Part shown: positions 58,201 to 64,000 of the stretch, piece by piece | Position numbering within the stretch: the first letter of the stretch is position 1 | Layout: every line of letters begins with the position of its first letter | NCBI GenBank assembly: GCA_017590115.1 | Contig: JAGGNK010011225.1 | Coordinates: forward strand, 435,387-499,386 | From: Montifringilla adamsi | Taxonomy: Eukaryota; Chordata; Aves; Passeriformes; Passeridae | Direction of reading: 5' to 3' | DNA length: 64,000 bases | The notes under the pieces: model-generated | The model's database searches: none | What the model was told of the DNA's origin: nothing | The model's input: only the letters and a program-made list of their open reading frames with translations | Program-made: the position numbers and the translations under genes

Positions 58201-59586
58201 ATGATGCCCAGAAGTTAATGAAGACTTGTCCTCCTTTGTCAGACATTTTATGTTGGACTTTGTATGGAAGCACTGCCTACAGCACTGAGATGTAACTAGC
58301 TGTGAGTTGGGCTTGGCTGGAGGGGCACTTCTATCCAACATTTTAAAGCTTAGCACTGCAGACTGCAGTGGTGAGTACATGGGCTGGATCATAAAAGAAT
58401 TACTGGTTTTGGAGTGATCTGGCACCTTCATAATACAAGTAAAATATGCATACAGCAAAAAGTAATACAGCTTGGGGAAGATATGATGTTCTAGTAGGGA
58501 TAAATCAGCAGCTGCCTTCTAGCTAGAAGGATCTTTTGCCTTAAGCATTTCTTTTGCATGCATCTGTTGGCAATACCATTTTCATTTCAGAAAGTTTTTC
58601 TCATTTTCTTTTGTAGTCAGCAAGGTGGAGATGGAAAGGGGGAAATTATCAAACACAGCACCAAACCACTAAAAGGTGACTGTGAATTAATATATGACCT
58701 CTGAGAGCTACTGGTTGAGATTTGTAGTTATGCAGATTACTCTTACTAGATGATACAGGCTTACTGAAAAAAAAAAAATTGAAATGAATACGACCATAAT
58801 TTAAAAAACAGTGGAGCCACAGGCTTCTTTTACACTTCACAGAAGAAAAATGTTTTGATAAAAAAAATAATAAACAGAGCTCATCTTGGATCTTGGTAAG
58901 AATATCTGCAAAGTCAAACATGTAGTGGTAAAAATTACATCATCTGTAATCTTTATACCAACTGCTTTTCTTCAAACAACAGTAACACAGAAATGCTATT
59001 CTGGGCAGAACTAGTTGCCGTATTTGTTTCCATTAGATATACAATCTAGAATGACTCCAACAGCTAGCTGGGCATGAAATTTATTAAACCCTGTACCAGT
59101 TGCATCAGCCCCAGTAACTCACTGCATATTTTTGCTGCTCACAGTATTTCAGTCAAGCTTCAAATAATACTCTGAAAAACCTGGCAGGAATTAACACCAT
59201 TGCTACTCAAAGCAAGAAGATAATCCATGAGCACCGAGCATGCCCAACCTCACGATACTTCCTGCTTCTGAGTCCACTGCACTGGTTTCACAAATTTCAA
59301 GACTCAGACATGACATAATATAACCCCTTCTCCTTCTTCCATGACCAGTCTGGCCTGTACCATATGCAATATGAGGAAAAAAAGTATTGACAATGCAGAC
59401 TTGAGGACATCAACCATTCTTTCTTACCTCTATTCCTTCCTTGTTTAAGGCATATTCATCAAAGTTCAAAATAGCAGTCTTGATGGTGCGGGGAGGGGGC
59501 AGCACGGTCAAGCCAATATTAATGGCGTTGCTTCGCTTTGAGTCCAACACAATGATCTCCTGTCGCTTCCCATCTGCAGCAGTTTT
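8965..59586 (-). CDS. FHOD3: FHOD3, C-terminal part (FH2 domain to stop), ten exons joined
   Basis: Joined minus-strand coding sequence: 59586-59428, 51156-50974, 46433-46314, 45811-45650, 35417-35227, 33630-33438, 28001-27978, 25425-25254, 23283-23122 and 9047-8965. It totals 1449 nt, or 482 codons plus TGA. FHOD3 is a Diaphanous-related formin that nucleates and bundles actin and supports sarcomere assembly in cardiomyocytes. Fragment residues 1 to about 325 are most of the FH2 domain, including [10 protein letters not shown] and the run around [20 protein letters not shown]. Residues 337-344 are the muscle-type insert, 345-402 a variable linker, and 423-482 the DAD and basic tail. Every intron is GT-AG and every phase matches. 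Identity to FHOD3 rather than FHOD1 rests on recalled sequence, for example the run [18 protein letters not shown]. The 5' part of the gene lies beyond the window. I see no frameshift or internal stop. Confidence 0.95.
11241..11272. repeat. (CACT)n microsatellite
   Basis: About eight units of tcac/cact with one interruption (tcattcac). Intronic. Confidence 0.9.
15355..15650. other. GC- and CpG-enriched patch in the last intron
   Basis: Within an AT-rich 14-kb intron, this 300-bp stretch is GC-richer and has clustered CpGs (for example gacgctcgcgtcc and gcggcagcgcctcctcgg). It contains a CAGCTG E-box at 15474-15479 and an AGATAAGG GATA-type site at 15590-15597. Both strands are open for 70-90 codons, with no recognisable domain. 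It may be a regulatory element or an old insertion. Function is not shown by sequence alone. Confidence 0.4.
17455..17572 (+). mobile_element. CR1 LINE 3' end
   Basis: Plus-strand sequence includes ggctggacttgatgaacttg, then ggaggtctcttccaacctga, and ends with attctgtgcttctatgattct-like octamer repeats. This is the characteristic avian CR1 3' terminus. It is a severely 5'-truncated copy, antisense to FHOD3, in the last intron. Confidence 0.78.
20795..20825. repeat. T31 homopolymer
   Basis: Thirty-one consecutive T's in the last FHOD3 intron. Confidence 0.95.
23122..23283 (-). CDS. FHOD3: FHOD3 exon, DAD autoinhibitory domain (53 codons)
   Basis: The exon is 162 nt, entry phase 1 and exit phase 1, fragment residues 403-455. 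It runs from [20 protein letters not shown] through [13 protein letters not shown] to [12 protein letters not shown]. The MDRIV core with the following basic cluster is the Diaphanous autoregulatory domain. In the FHOD family it binds the N-terminal inhibitory region and keeps the formin off until released. The acceptor is cttttccag and the donor is gtgagt at 23121-23116. The final base T joins TG of the last exon to make Leu456. Ser449 and Ser455 of the fragment lie in the RKRS/RKS context that ROCK phosphorylates in FHOD1. The exon is unusually CpG-dense. Confidence 0.96.
23284..25253 (-). other. FHOD3: Intron (2.0 kb), linker exon to DAD exon
   Basis: Phase-1 intron with gtaagc donor and cttttccag acceptor. 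It contains an (AT)n microsatellite at about 23498-23541. Nothing else is recognised. Confidence 0.9.
23498..23541. repeat. (AT)n microsatellite
   Basis: Imperfect alternating AT run with three interrupting gt/tt steps, about 0.2 kb upstream (in transcription) of the DAD exon. Confidence 0.9.
25254..25425 (-). CDS. FHOD3: FHOD3 exon, linker between FH2 and DAD (57 codons plus 1 nt)
   Basis: The exon is 172 nt, entry phase 0 and exit phase 1, fragment residues 345-401 plus the first base of Gly402. It begins [18 protein letters not shown], continues [17 protein letters not shown], and ends [12 protein letters not shown]. It is a low-complexity, Ser/Pro/Gln-rich linker with a conserved central helix ([15 protein letters not shown]). 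It is more divergent than the FH2 exons: CSVGGDSTM sits where mammals, as I recall, have a Ser/Pro-rich stretch. The acceptor is cctcccacag and the donor is gtaagc at 25253-25248. GC content is clearly higher than in the flanking introns. Open frames on the plus strand across 25062-25560 are shadows of this exon. Confidence 0.95.
25426..27977 (-). other. FHOD3: Intron (2.6 kb), microexon to linker exon
   Basis: Phase-0 intron with a weak donor gtatgg after the microexon and a strong cctcccacag acceptor. The 26107-26475 plus-strand open frame shows no family features. No repeat is recognised. Confidence 0.85.
27978..28001 (-). CDS. FHOD3: FHOD3 24-nt muscle-type microexon, T(D/E)5XE casein kinase 2 motif
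   Basis: Minus-strand bases 28001-27978 encode TDDEEDVE in phase 0/0. They lie between a CAG at 28004-28002 and a donor gtatgg at 27977-27972. The motif fits T(D/E)5XE exactly. From what I recall of the FHOD3 literature (Iskratsch and colleagues), this insert in the striated-muscle variant creates a casein kinase 2 site at the FH2 end. Phosphorylation there sends FHOD3 to myofibrils and limits its interaction with p62. Position supports the call: it lies between the ...KMITD and SGKF exons, in frame with both. A second candidate acceptor six bases upstream (ttccag) would give [10 protein letters not shown], also in frame. The exon is too short for ordinary gene finders. Inclusion in muscle is inferred, not visible in the DNA. 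Confidence 0.9.
29435..29520. repeat. 37-bp-period duplication grading into (CTAT)n
   Basis: A 24-bp block at 29435-29458 (aaacagtcttgtattctaat, then tcta) recurs at 29472-29495. The second copy runs directly into a (CTAT)n tract to 29520. Intronic. Confidence 0.9.
31740..31900 (-). mobile_element. Possible old CR1-like fragment
   Basis: The plus-strand order (taacaagaaatcttcctcca, then ccattgtccctcgttctgtc and ccttgctga) resembles the reverse complement of the CR1 segment just upstream of its 3' end. It is heavily diverged and lacks a recognisable terminus, so it could be chance similarity. Confidence 0.33.
33438..33630 (-). CDS. FHOD3: FHOD3 exon, end of FH2 and following basic helix (64 codons plus 1 nt)
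   Basis: The exon is 193 nt. Its first base completes Arg272, and codons 273-336 follow, from [18 protein letters not shown] through [17 protein letters not shown] to [18 protein letters not shown] begins the last conserved FH2 element (post region). [19 protein letters not shown] is the terminal helix and leads into a strongly basic stretch. The acceptor is ttttttccag and the donor is a consensus gtaagt at 33437-33432. Exit phase is 0 after ATD, so the exon can join directly to SGKF (non-muscle form) or to the 24-nt microexon (muscle form) without changing frame. Confidence 0.97.
33631..35226 (-). other. FHOD3: Intron (1.6 kb) within the FH2 region
   Basis: Phase-2 intron that splits the Arg272 codon, with gtacag donor and ttttttccag acceptor. 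AT-rich; nothing further is recognised. Confidence 0.9.
35227..35417 (-). CDS. FHOD3: FHOD3 exon, FH2 domain (63 codons plus 2 nt)
   Basis: The exon is 191 nt, entry phase 0 and exit phase 2, fragment residues 209-271 plus two bases of Arg272. It runs from [18 protein letters not shown] through [16 protein letters not shown] to [12 protein letters not shown]. The charged helical pattern fits the coiled-coil-like part of FH2 that ends with the post/dimerisation region. CQMERR and KASWDHLKA are typical of FHOD3. The acceptor is ctcttttcag and the donor is gtacag at 35226-35221. The split Arg codon (AG|G) is completed by the next exon. A 10.2-kb intron lies upstream. Confidence 0.97.
43020..43277. 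repeat. Exact 68-bp duplication with long poly(A) tracts
   Basis: A 68-bp segment at 43020-43087 (gatctaaagag... ending ggtacc) recurs identically at 43149-43216. The first copy is followed by 61 A's (43088-43148) and the second by 26 A's (43217-43242). Then comes a five-base remnant gtacc (43243-43247) and another 30 A's (43248-43277), leading into a GA-rich run. Period between copies is 129 bp. It lies in an FHOD3 intron, where the transcript would carry poly(U). It could be a recent slippage-type duplication or an assembly artefact. Confidence 0.95.
44455..44540 (+). mobile_element. CR1 LINE 3' end (degraded)
   Basis: Contains gatcctttccaacctaagtt and ends attctgttaat, a diverged version of the CR1 3' end. 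It is short, and its left boundary is uncertain. Confidence 0.6.
45015..45166 (+). mobile_element. CR1 LINE 3' end
   Basis: Plus strand has ggagatgatcaaaacccacc, then aaggaggctggactaagtca and ctgtccaaccccagcaattc, ending with ctgtggttctgtga. This is typical CR1 3' tail order. It lies about 0.5 kb from another CR1 end in the same orientation, and could be a separate insertion or part of the same broken copy. Confidence 0.75.
45650..45811 (-). CDS. FHOD3: FHOD3 exon, FH2 domain (54 codons)
   Basis: The exon is 162 nt, phase 0/0, fragment residues 155-208, from [17 protein letters not shown] through [18 protein letters not shown] to GAITRSAK. It completes the formin motif that begins in the previous exon ([20 protein letters not shown]). 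It corresponds to the FH2 region in which a short loop after GN(F/Y)LN leads into the 'KSLLHH' helix. The acceptor is ccattacag and the donor is gtatgt at 45649-45644. The frame stays open past the donor for about 17 codons before a stop, but those residues are not formin-like. Confidence 0.96.
45812..46313 (-). other. FHOD3: Short intron (502 nt) in FH2
   Basis: Phase-0 intron with gtaagc donor and ccattacag acceptor. It has no recognised element and is the shortest intron here. Confidence 0.93.
46314..46433 (-). CDS. FHOD3: FHOD3 exon, FH2 core with GNFLNGTN (40 codons)
   Basis: The exon is 120 nt, phase 0/0, fragment residues 115-154, from [15 protein letters not shown] to [14 protein letters not shown]. 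The G-N-(F/Y)-(L/M)-N block is among the best conserved FH2 signatures. It sits in the knob/coiled-coil region that contributes to actin contact and processive capping. The acceptor is atggtag and the donor is gtaagc at 46313-46308. Only 502 nt separate it from the next exon, the shortest intron in the window. Confidence 0.96.
46434..50973 (-). other. FHOD3: Intron (4.5 kb) in FH2
   Basis: Phase-0 intron with gtgagg donor and atggtag acceptor. It contains a minus-oriented CR1 3' end at 47233-47325; otherwise unremarkable AT-rich sequence. Confidence 0.88.
47233..47325 (-). mobile_element. CR1 LINE 3' end
   Basis: Plus strand begins tcacagaatcatagaaaggt, then attggaaaagacctgaggat and tagtttcaactcgtgtgcca. 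This is the reverse complement of a CR1 3' terminus. Truncated copy in the sense orientation of FHOD3. Confidence 0.75.
50974..51156 (-). CDS. FHOD3: FHOD3 exon, FH2 domain (61 codons)
   Basis: The exon is 183 nt, phase 0/0, fragment residues 54-114. It runs from [15 protein letters not shown] through [18 protein letters not shown] to [10 protein letters not shown]. This is the helical FH2 segment that follows NKEGIE in FHOD proteins: (I/L)LTM(I/M)PTEEE, then the GSAEQFLL...L region shared across formins. The acceptor is ctatacag, just above 51156, and the donor is gtgagg at 50973-50968. The longest open frame here runs on past the donor into intron sequence. The exon end was therefore set by the splice site and by the phase-0 join to [10 protein letters not shown] in the next exon. 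Confidence 0.96.
52658..52676. repeat. A19 homopolymer
   Basis: Nineteen consecutive A's following an AT-rich stretch. Intronic. Confidence 0.9.
52804..52865. repeat. (CCAT)n microsatellite
   Basis: About thirteen uninterrupted CCAT units, followed by a short ccacccaccc variant end. Intronic. Confidence 0.97.
53966..54375 (-). mobile_element. CR1 LINE 3' fragment (longest copy)
   Basis: Read on the minus strand, this contains CR1 3'-terminal landmarks. These include a block about a wrapped-up lawful 'gggtgcccagagaggctgtgg' type segment (around 54107-54130), the 'aggaagaacttctttactgtgcagg' type segment next to it, and a terminal ggtcccttccaacgtaaccc near 53982-54001. Plus-strand cacagaatcccagag at the low end is the reverse complement of the CR1 terminus. 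It is 5'-truncated with no intact reverse transcriptase frame, as usual for CR1 copies. It lies in an FHOD3 intron in the same orientation as the gene. The 79-codon open frame at 54032-54271 is CR1-derived. Confidence 0.8.
55413..55430. repeat. T18 homopolymer
   Basis: Eighteen consecutive T's. Intronic. Confidence 0.9.
55804..55851. repeat. 24-bp tandem pair
   Basis: Copies at 55804-55827 (gggtatgcagggtgtagcac, then acct) and 55828-55851 (gggtatggagggtacagcac, then acct) differ at three positions. They are immediately adjacent. Intronic. Confidence 0.9.
59428..59586 (-). CDS. FHOD3: FHOD3 exon, early FH2 domain (53 codons)
   Basis: The exon is 159 nt, phase 0 at both ends, and gives fragment residues 1-53, from [10 protein letters not shown] to [13 protein letters not shown]. 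It includes the FH2 run [13 protein letters not shown], typical of formins, where this region packs into the FH2 core after the lasso and linker. The donor is gtaaga at 59427-59422. The chosen acceptor follows the pyrimidine-rich stretch ending in accaag, which places the exon start at AAA ACT GCT. The same frame stays open for about 14 codons further upstream to another AG near 59630. However, that AG does not give a phase-0 join, and its residues do not match the family as I recall it. The preceding exon, with the conserved W-x-K-L-E-P segment, is not in the window. Confidence 0.93.
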
Positions 59587-62500
59587 CTTGGTAAAGAATG
59601 GAACAAGGTCATTATTCTTCTGATCTGTTTTATAAAGGAAAAGTCAGTCCTTTCACTAATGACTTCCCCCACTCAAGAAAGCGGACACTGAGTGTAAACC
59701 TAATTTATTTTTAGGCATCAAAACAAGCTGAATTCTTGTAGCACATCCTTATCCTATCAACATGAGCTGCCAGAATTCAATCAGAGATCTGAACACTGCT
59801 GTGCAAAGCAGAGCCAGTCTGACACAGTCCTCAAAAGGGCACTTTGGGTCAGAAGCCAGTCTGAAACATACCTGAAACTGCCTCTGCCAGCCCAGAGCTC
59901 TGCTATGCAGCAGGACTGGCCAGCACAGGCTTGCTGGGGCAGCAGTTGGGCAGCCAAGGCGCTCCAGGGCTCAATTCCCTGTTGGATACACCAGTCTGGT
60001 CCCTCTCTCTCTTGTGTGGCTGGCTGGGAAACAGAGTAGTTCACACCTGCCTGCCATCTTTCTACTATGTTACAAATCCACCTTGGACACTGGCAAAGGA
60101 GCTGTAGGTGCCTCTCTGGAGACACTGGCTTGCTTTTCTGACCTTTGGCTGCCAGGAGAAAGTTATATGACCTTGCTGCTCATTATATGTCTGTCAAGTC
60201 CTTCGTAGATGCAGAAAAATGACAACCCTTGTGCTTTTTACAAAGTTGTATTTGAGACTATCCATATCCTTGGATCTTATCTCCAGTACAAATAATAATA
60301 AAATCACAAAGGACTGGCAACATATGCTTTAAATTCTGTTCTAGAGTAGACCCAAGGAATTTTTTTCTCTTTCTCCCCATCCTTACAGTGGCAAAATGTG
60401 AACCAGCTATGCAAGGTGACTCAAAATCCACTTATATGGCATAATGTAGTGCTGAATGTGGTCTTTGCTTTTACACGTCAGCATGGCTGTCTTTCTCTCT
60501 CTCATCATCCCATGCTAGAAGGTGTCTCTTTGGTAACTATGTATGTCGTGCTGGGTAGCTGAAAGGTGAGAGGACTCTGCTCCTCATACTCAGGTTTTTT
60601 TCCTCCCTCTGCATATGCGTGAACACTGTAAACATGTTTTCTGTGGTTCTTCTGCCTTATCCCTATCAGAGACAGACTGAGGAATGCTGTCAAGCACAGG
60701 AGTATAGGGAGAAGTCCTGCACACTGATGGATCAGTCTTTCATCTCTTGTGAATTTGGGGAAAGCCCAGGAGGAGACTTACTACTCGAGTCTCAATCTGT
60801 GTCCAGGATTGTTTTTTAGACTACTGAGCTTTGTCCTTCACTTTTTTAAACATGCCTCTTTGGGTCTGCACCACAGCCACCGAGACACAAAATACCCCAC
60901 TGCCAGGCCTACGTGCTGTTTTTGAATTAGAAGTTAGTAAATATGATTTCATCAAAGCACCTCCAGCTGTGGATAGCCCATAATGGGGAATGCAGCTGTA
61001 TCATTAAAAAGATACCTTTTTCTGGCATAGCTCAGAACCTTGCTTCCACAGGAAGAGGTTTGCCCACTGCTTTCTGCAGCTTGCCCAGCACCTGTATGAT
61101 ACCACAGTCCTTTCATCATACCAGAACAACTAACGTGGTATGATGCAACTTTTGTGTGCACATGGGACTGAAGTTAGGTTTCTTTACAGGAATTAGGGAA
61201 AACCACATATGTATGATCTGAGAAAGTAAAAAGAGGTTTGCTTTTTTTAAACTCAAAAAGAAACAACAATTTTGCAGTAAACAGAATAAATTTTAGGAGA
61301 GCAAAGATAACATTTATTTTCCATGTTTTTCTATCAGTTCTGTCAGAACGGATCTCTTCTTCACAGCTTAAAAGTATCCCCAAAGCCTTCTTGAATTTTC
61401 CCTTTTTAAAATAATAGACTCCTCTTTTTCTTGGGGAGCTATCTGCAGGATGTGAGATGCAGCTTCTCCTTTAATGCAGTAACTTTTACTTCCCAAGCCA
61501 CTAATCACATTCTCAGGACCACAGTTAGTGGCCAAGACCACGTTAAAACCAAAGAGGGTTCACCAGAGACTGCTTCCTCTTGAGTTTGTATTGCACTAAG
61601 CCTTTTTAAAACCACCACTTTTTACCTCCTTTGGAGCACAGAATTACACAGCTACAAAGAATTTATGCAGAAGGGAAAAGGCCAGAGGAAAGGAGTTAAA
61701 TTTAGGCTTCCCACATGTGGTATGGGTAAGTAAGCCTCAAATCTTCAGCTCTGTTTTTAGGCTCCCAAGTCTGACAAGAGAGACATATTCATTTGAAGGA
61801 TGCAGGATGCCCACAGCTGGGATCATTGTGATCCCTACAGTGCACACACTCCCTAGAAATGAGTTATGAAAGACAGATGAGCTGCACAGGGCATGAGGGC
61901 ATGGAGGTATTTTCCAGAGCTAGAACTGCATATGGGATATAAAATGTTGGGGCGGTAACACTTTTCAAAAACAGGGGCTGAAGAGATTTCAAATCCATTC
62001 TTGGGATGATGTCTGAGTTCCAAAGAAATCCTTTCCAAATAAATAAAAGGACGAAGAAAAGAGAAAGATTTTACGACTATGAACTTTACTACCTTAGCAC
62101 TAGGAAAAGAATTGCTTTTTGTCTGCAATTAAATTGCACAGGTGGAAGTGTCTGACTGTTAAAATAACCTACAACTACTAATTTCTACTACAATATTTGG
62201 TGACTTCACTCTGTGCTTTATGAATTCATTAACAGAGAGTGAGTTAAAATGCTTGAGGGAACAGTGAACTACTGCACTTGATTTTATATTTTAATGTGTC
62301 AGTATGAAGTGCAATCCCTGAACTTCTGAATATTATATATACTATATCATTATGTGTAATTACAAATTCTAACATACAAACATATCAGGTAGTATATTGG
62401 AAAACAAACACTTCTGCAATTTATTAACAATTATAGTGAATTTAGGCCTTCACAAGACCTAACTGGCCACATTCTCTTGCCTCTGGTGAAGACTGGGTAG

Positions 62501-64000
62501 CCCAGATGGATTATTTAAAACCATCCCACAGAAAGTGTTTTGCAGTCTAATGAGAACATAGTCTTAAACATGCCTCTTTGCTGTAATTAATATGGGAAGC
62601 AGAAAAAAAATAAATAACTTTTCAAGTGGTCATTGAAATAAACAATTATATTATAAGCATCAATTCAGAAATATCTTCTGCCTTTAAAGTTGCAAAAGTC
62701 TACATCAGTAGTGCAGTAAAATCTACCTTAATAGTGAGTTGGCTTTTTAATTTTTTTGTTTAAACTTTATTTTATTTCTATCTCAATTAGCAAGGATTTA
62801 ATACAAGAGATTTAAAATGGAATCACTCAGCTGCCACTGACTTTTTCCAGGATATTTGTATGTAATCTTTTTCAGAAATTCTGGCCCACATTTATGACTT
62901 GTTTTGGCATTCACTGAAATTGCAACAACTCCTTTCAAAAGGAATATGTGTCTAAGCATGTGTACATGAAAACAGATTCCTTCCTTTTTCTCTCCTACTA
63001 ATTTTTATGTCTGTGGGCACATGATGGATCACTATATTCCACGGGGTATACATGAATCAGCAAAATAATACTTTCATGCAAAACCAAGTGGATGGTAATA
63101 GGGATGAACAACAGCATTTGATTGAGGCATGCCTGCATATTTTCACTTCTCTTCACAGAAAAGCAAACACTTTGAAGTACTTTGCCAAAATATCTGCTTT
63201 GTTCAGTGGAGTGAGAAGGAAGGAAATACTACGCTGGTTTGGAGGGTATACCTGATCACTTCTTCTATTGGCAAATATAATGCAGGGTGCTCTATTCTAA
63301 AAAATAAACCATCTGCAACTAAAGGTGCTCTGCTAAATAATATCAGTGTGCAAGTTTCTCAGTGTGTCATAGTTTTCCTAAAATCAAGAATCTCCTCTCT
63401 CAGTCCCAGCCCCCAGAATCCTGTATTATATCCTACAATTTTAAATCCACTTTATTTTATTACAGTGTATTGTGTTTAATGAAAAACTTCTCATGAGCCA
63501 GGAAGTAGCTGTTTATAGCTGTGTGTTGTGGAAATCACAGTGAAGGATTACAAACTGGAGTAAAATTGGTTACAGCTGTATGAGAGAGCATAAGCACAAG
63601 ATAGAGCCAAGCCCCCTCTTTATGCCCCCTGACTTTGCTTTTCCTCTCATCCTTCTGGACTGTTCCTTTTCCATGCACCTATTTCCATCTCTGAATGTGA
63701 AATTTAGAGATTTGACTTCTGATTTGTTGCTCTGCACTCTCTTTTTTCAGCTGAACCAACTGAGCTGTGAGTCAGACTTTACGACATTATAGAATAAACC
63801 TGTTTTGGATTGCAGCCATTGGACAGGAGAAACTAGACACAACGGGGAATGTGCTCTCTGGAAATAAACCAAGCAGTCTGGAAAAATCGAGAGCTGTCCT
63901 AATTTGAGTGTAATCTTTGTACCAAACCTCAAGTCTTTTACGGATTTGGTGGTCTGCTTAATTATTCCCACTCTCACTTGAGCTAAGGACCATCTCCTGG
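59587..64000 (-). other. FHOD3: Partial upstream intron of FHOD3
   Basis: Sequence upstream of the first visible exon. I searched for the preceding FH2 exon (the conserved W-x-K-L-E-P segment and the ESRSKEL run) and did not find it, so this intron appears to run past the window end. No repeat family or gene is recognised. Confidence 0.75.

Larger units (their letters stand above)
51157..59427 (-). other. FHOD3: Intron (8.3 kb) in FH2
   Basis: Phase-0 intron with gtaaga donor and ctatacag acceptor. It holds an A19 tract (52658-52676), a (CCAT)n microsatellite (52804-52865), the longest CR1 fragment in the window (about 53966-54375), a T18 tract (55413-55430) and a 24-bp tandem pair (55804-55851). 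The 190-codon open frame at 53221-53793 abuts the CR1 and has no recognised domain. Confidence 0.85.

Noticed and set aside
59587..59630. In-frame extension of the 59428-59586 exon upstream to another AG
   Set aside because: The frame is open, but the join would not be phase 0 and the added residues do not match FHOD proteins as I recall them. The AG at 59588-59587 fits family and phase better.

Overview
The window reads as bird (avian) nuclear DNA. It is AT-rich and intron-dominated, with GT-AG introns and several 5'-truncated CR1 LINE copies that end in the usual CR1 3' motif. One protein-coding gene is supported: the 3' half of FHOD3 (formin homology 2 domain containing 3), transcribed from the minus strand. 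The rest is intron, 3' UTR and intergenic sequence. The species or order cannot be fixed from this sequence alone.

Layout, read in the direction of transcription from high to low coordinates: partial upstream intron (64000-59587); FH2 exons at 59428-59586, 50974-51156, 46314-46433, 45650-45811, 35227-35417 and 33438-33630; a 24-nt microexon at 27978-28001; a linker exon at 25254-25425; a DAD exon at 23122-23283; and the terminal coding exon at 8965-9047, with TGA at 8965-8967. A probable unspliced 3' UTR of about 5.8 kb follows, down to an AATAAA signal at 3191-3196. Bases 1-3177 look intergenic. All reading phases join (0,0,0,0,2,0,0,1,1), giving 482 codons plus a stop with no frameshift. 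The start codon, N-terminal GTPase-binding/FH3 region, proline-rich FH1 and first part of FH2 lie beyond 64000.

FHOD3 is an actin-assembly formin needed for sarcomere organisation in heart muscle. This part of the gene encodes most of the FH2 actin-nucleating domain and the autoinhibitory DAD tail. The most informative element is the 24-nt in-frame microexon. It encodes TDDEEDVE, a T(D/E)5XE motif that matches the casein kinase 2 site described for the striated-muscle isoform. It has two in-frame candidate acceptor AGs six bases apart.

Other items are CR1 3' ends in both orientations, microsatellites, homopolymer tracts, an exact 68-bp duplication separated by a 61-nt poly(A) run, and a CpG-containing patch inside the last intron. 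I found no RNA gene, CRISPR array, second protein gene or undescribed multi-gene system. The exon model rests on recalled FHOD family sequences plus splice-site and phase consistency, not on a database search.
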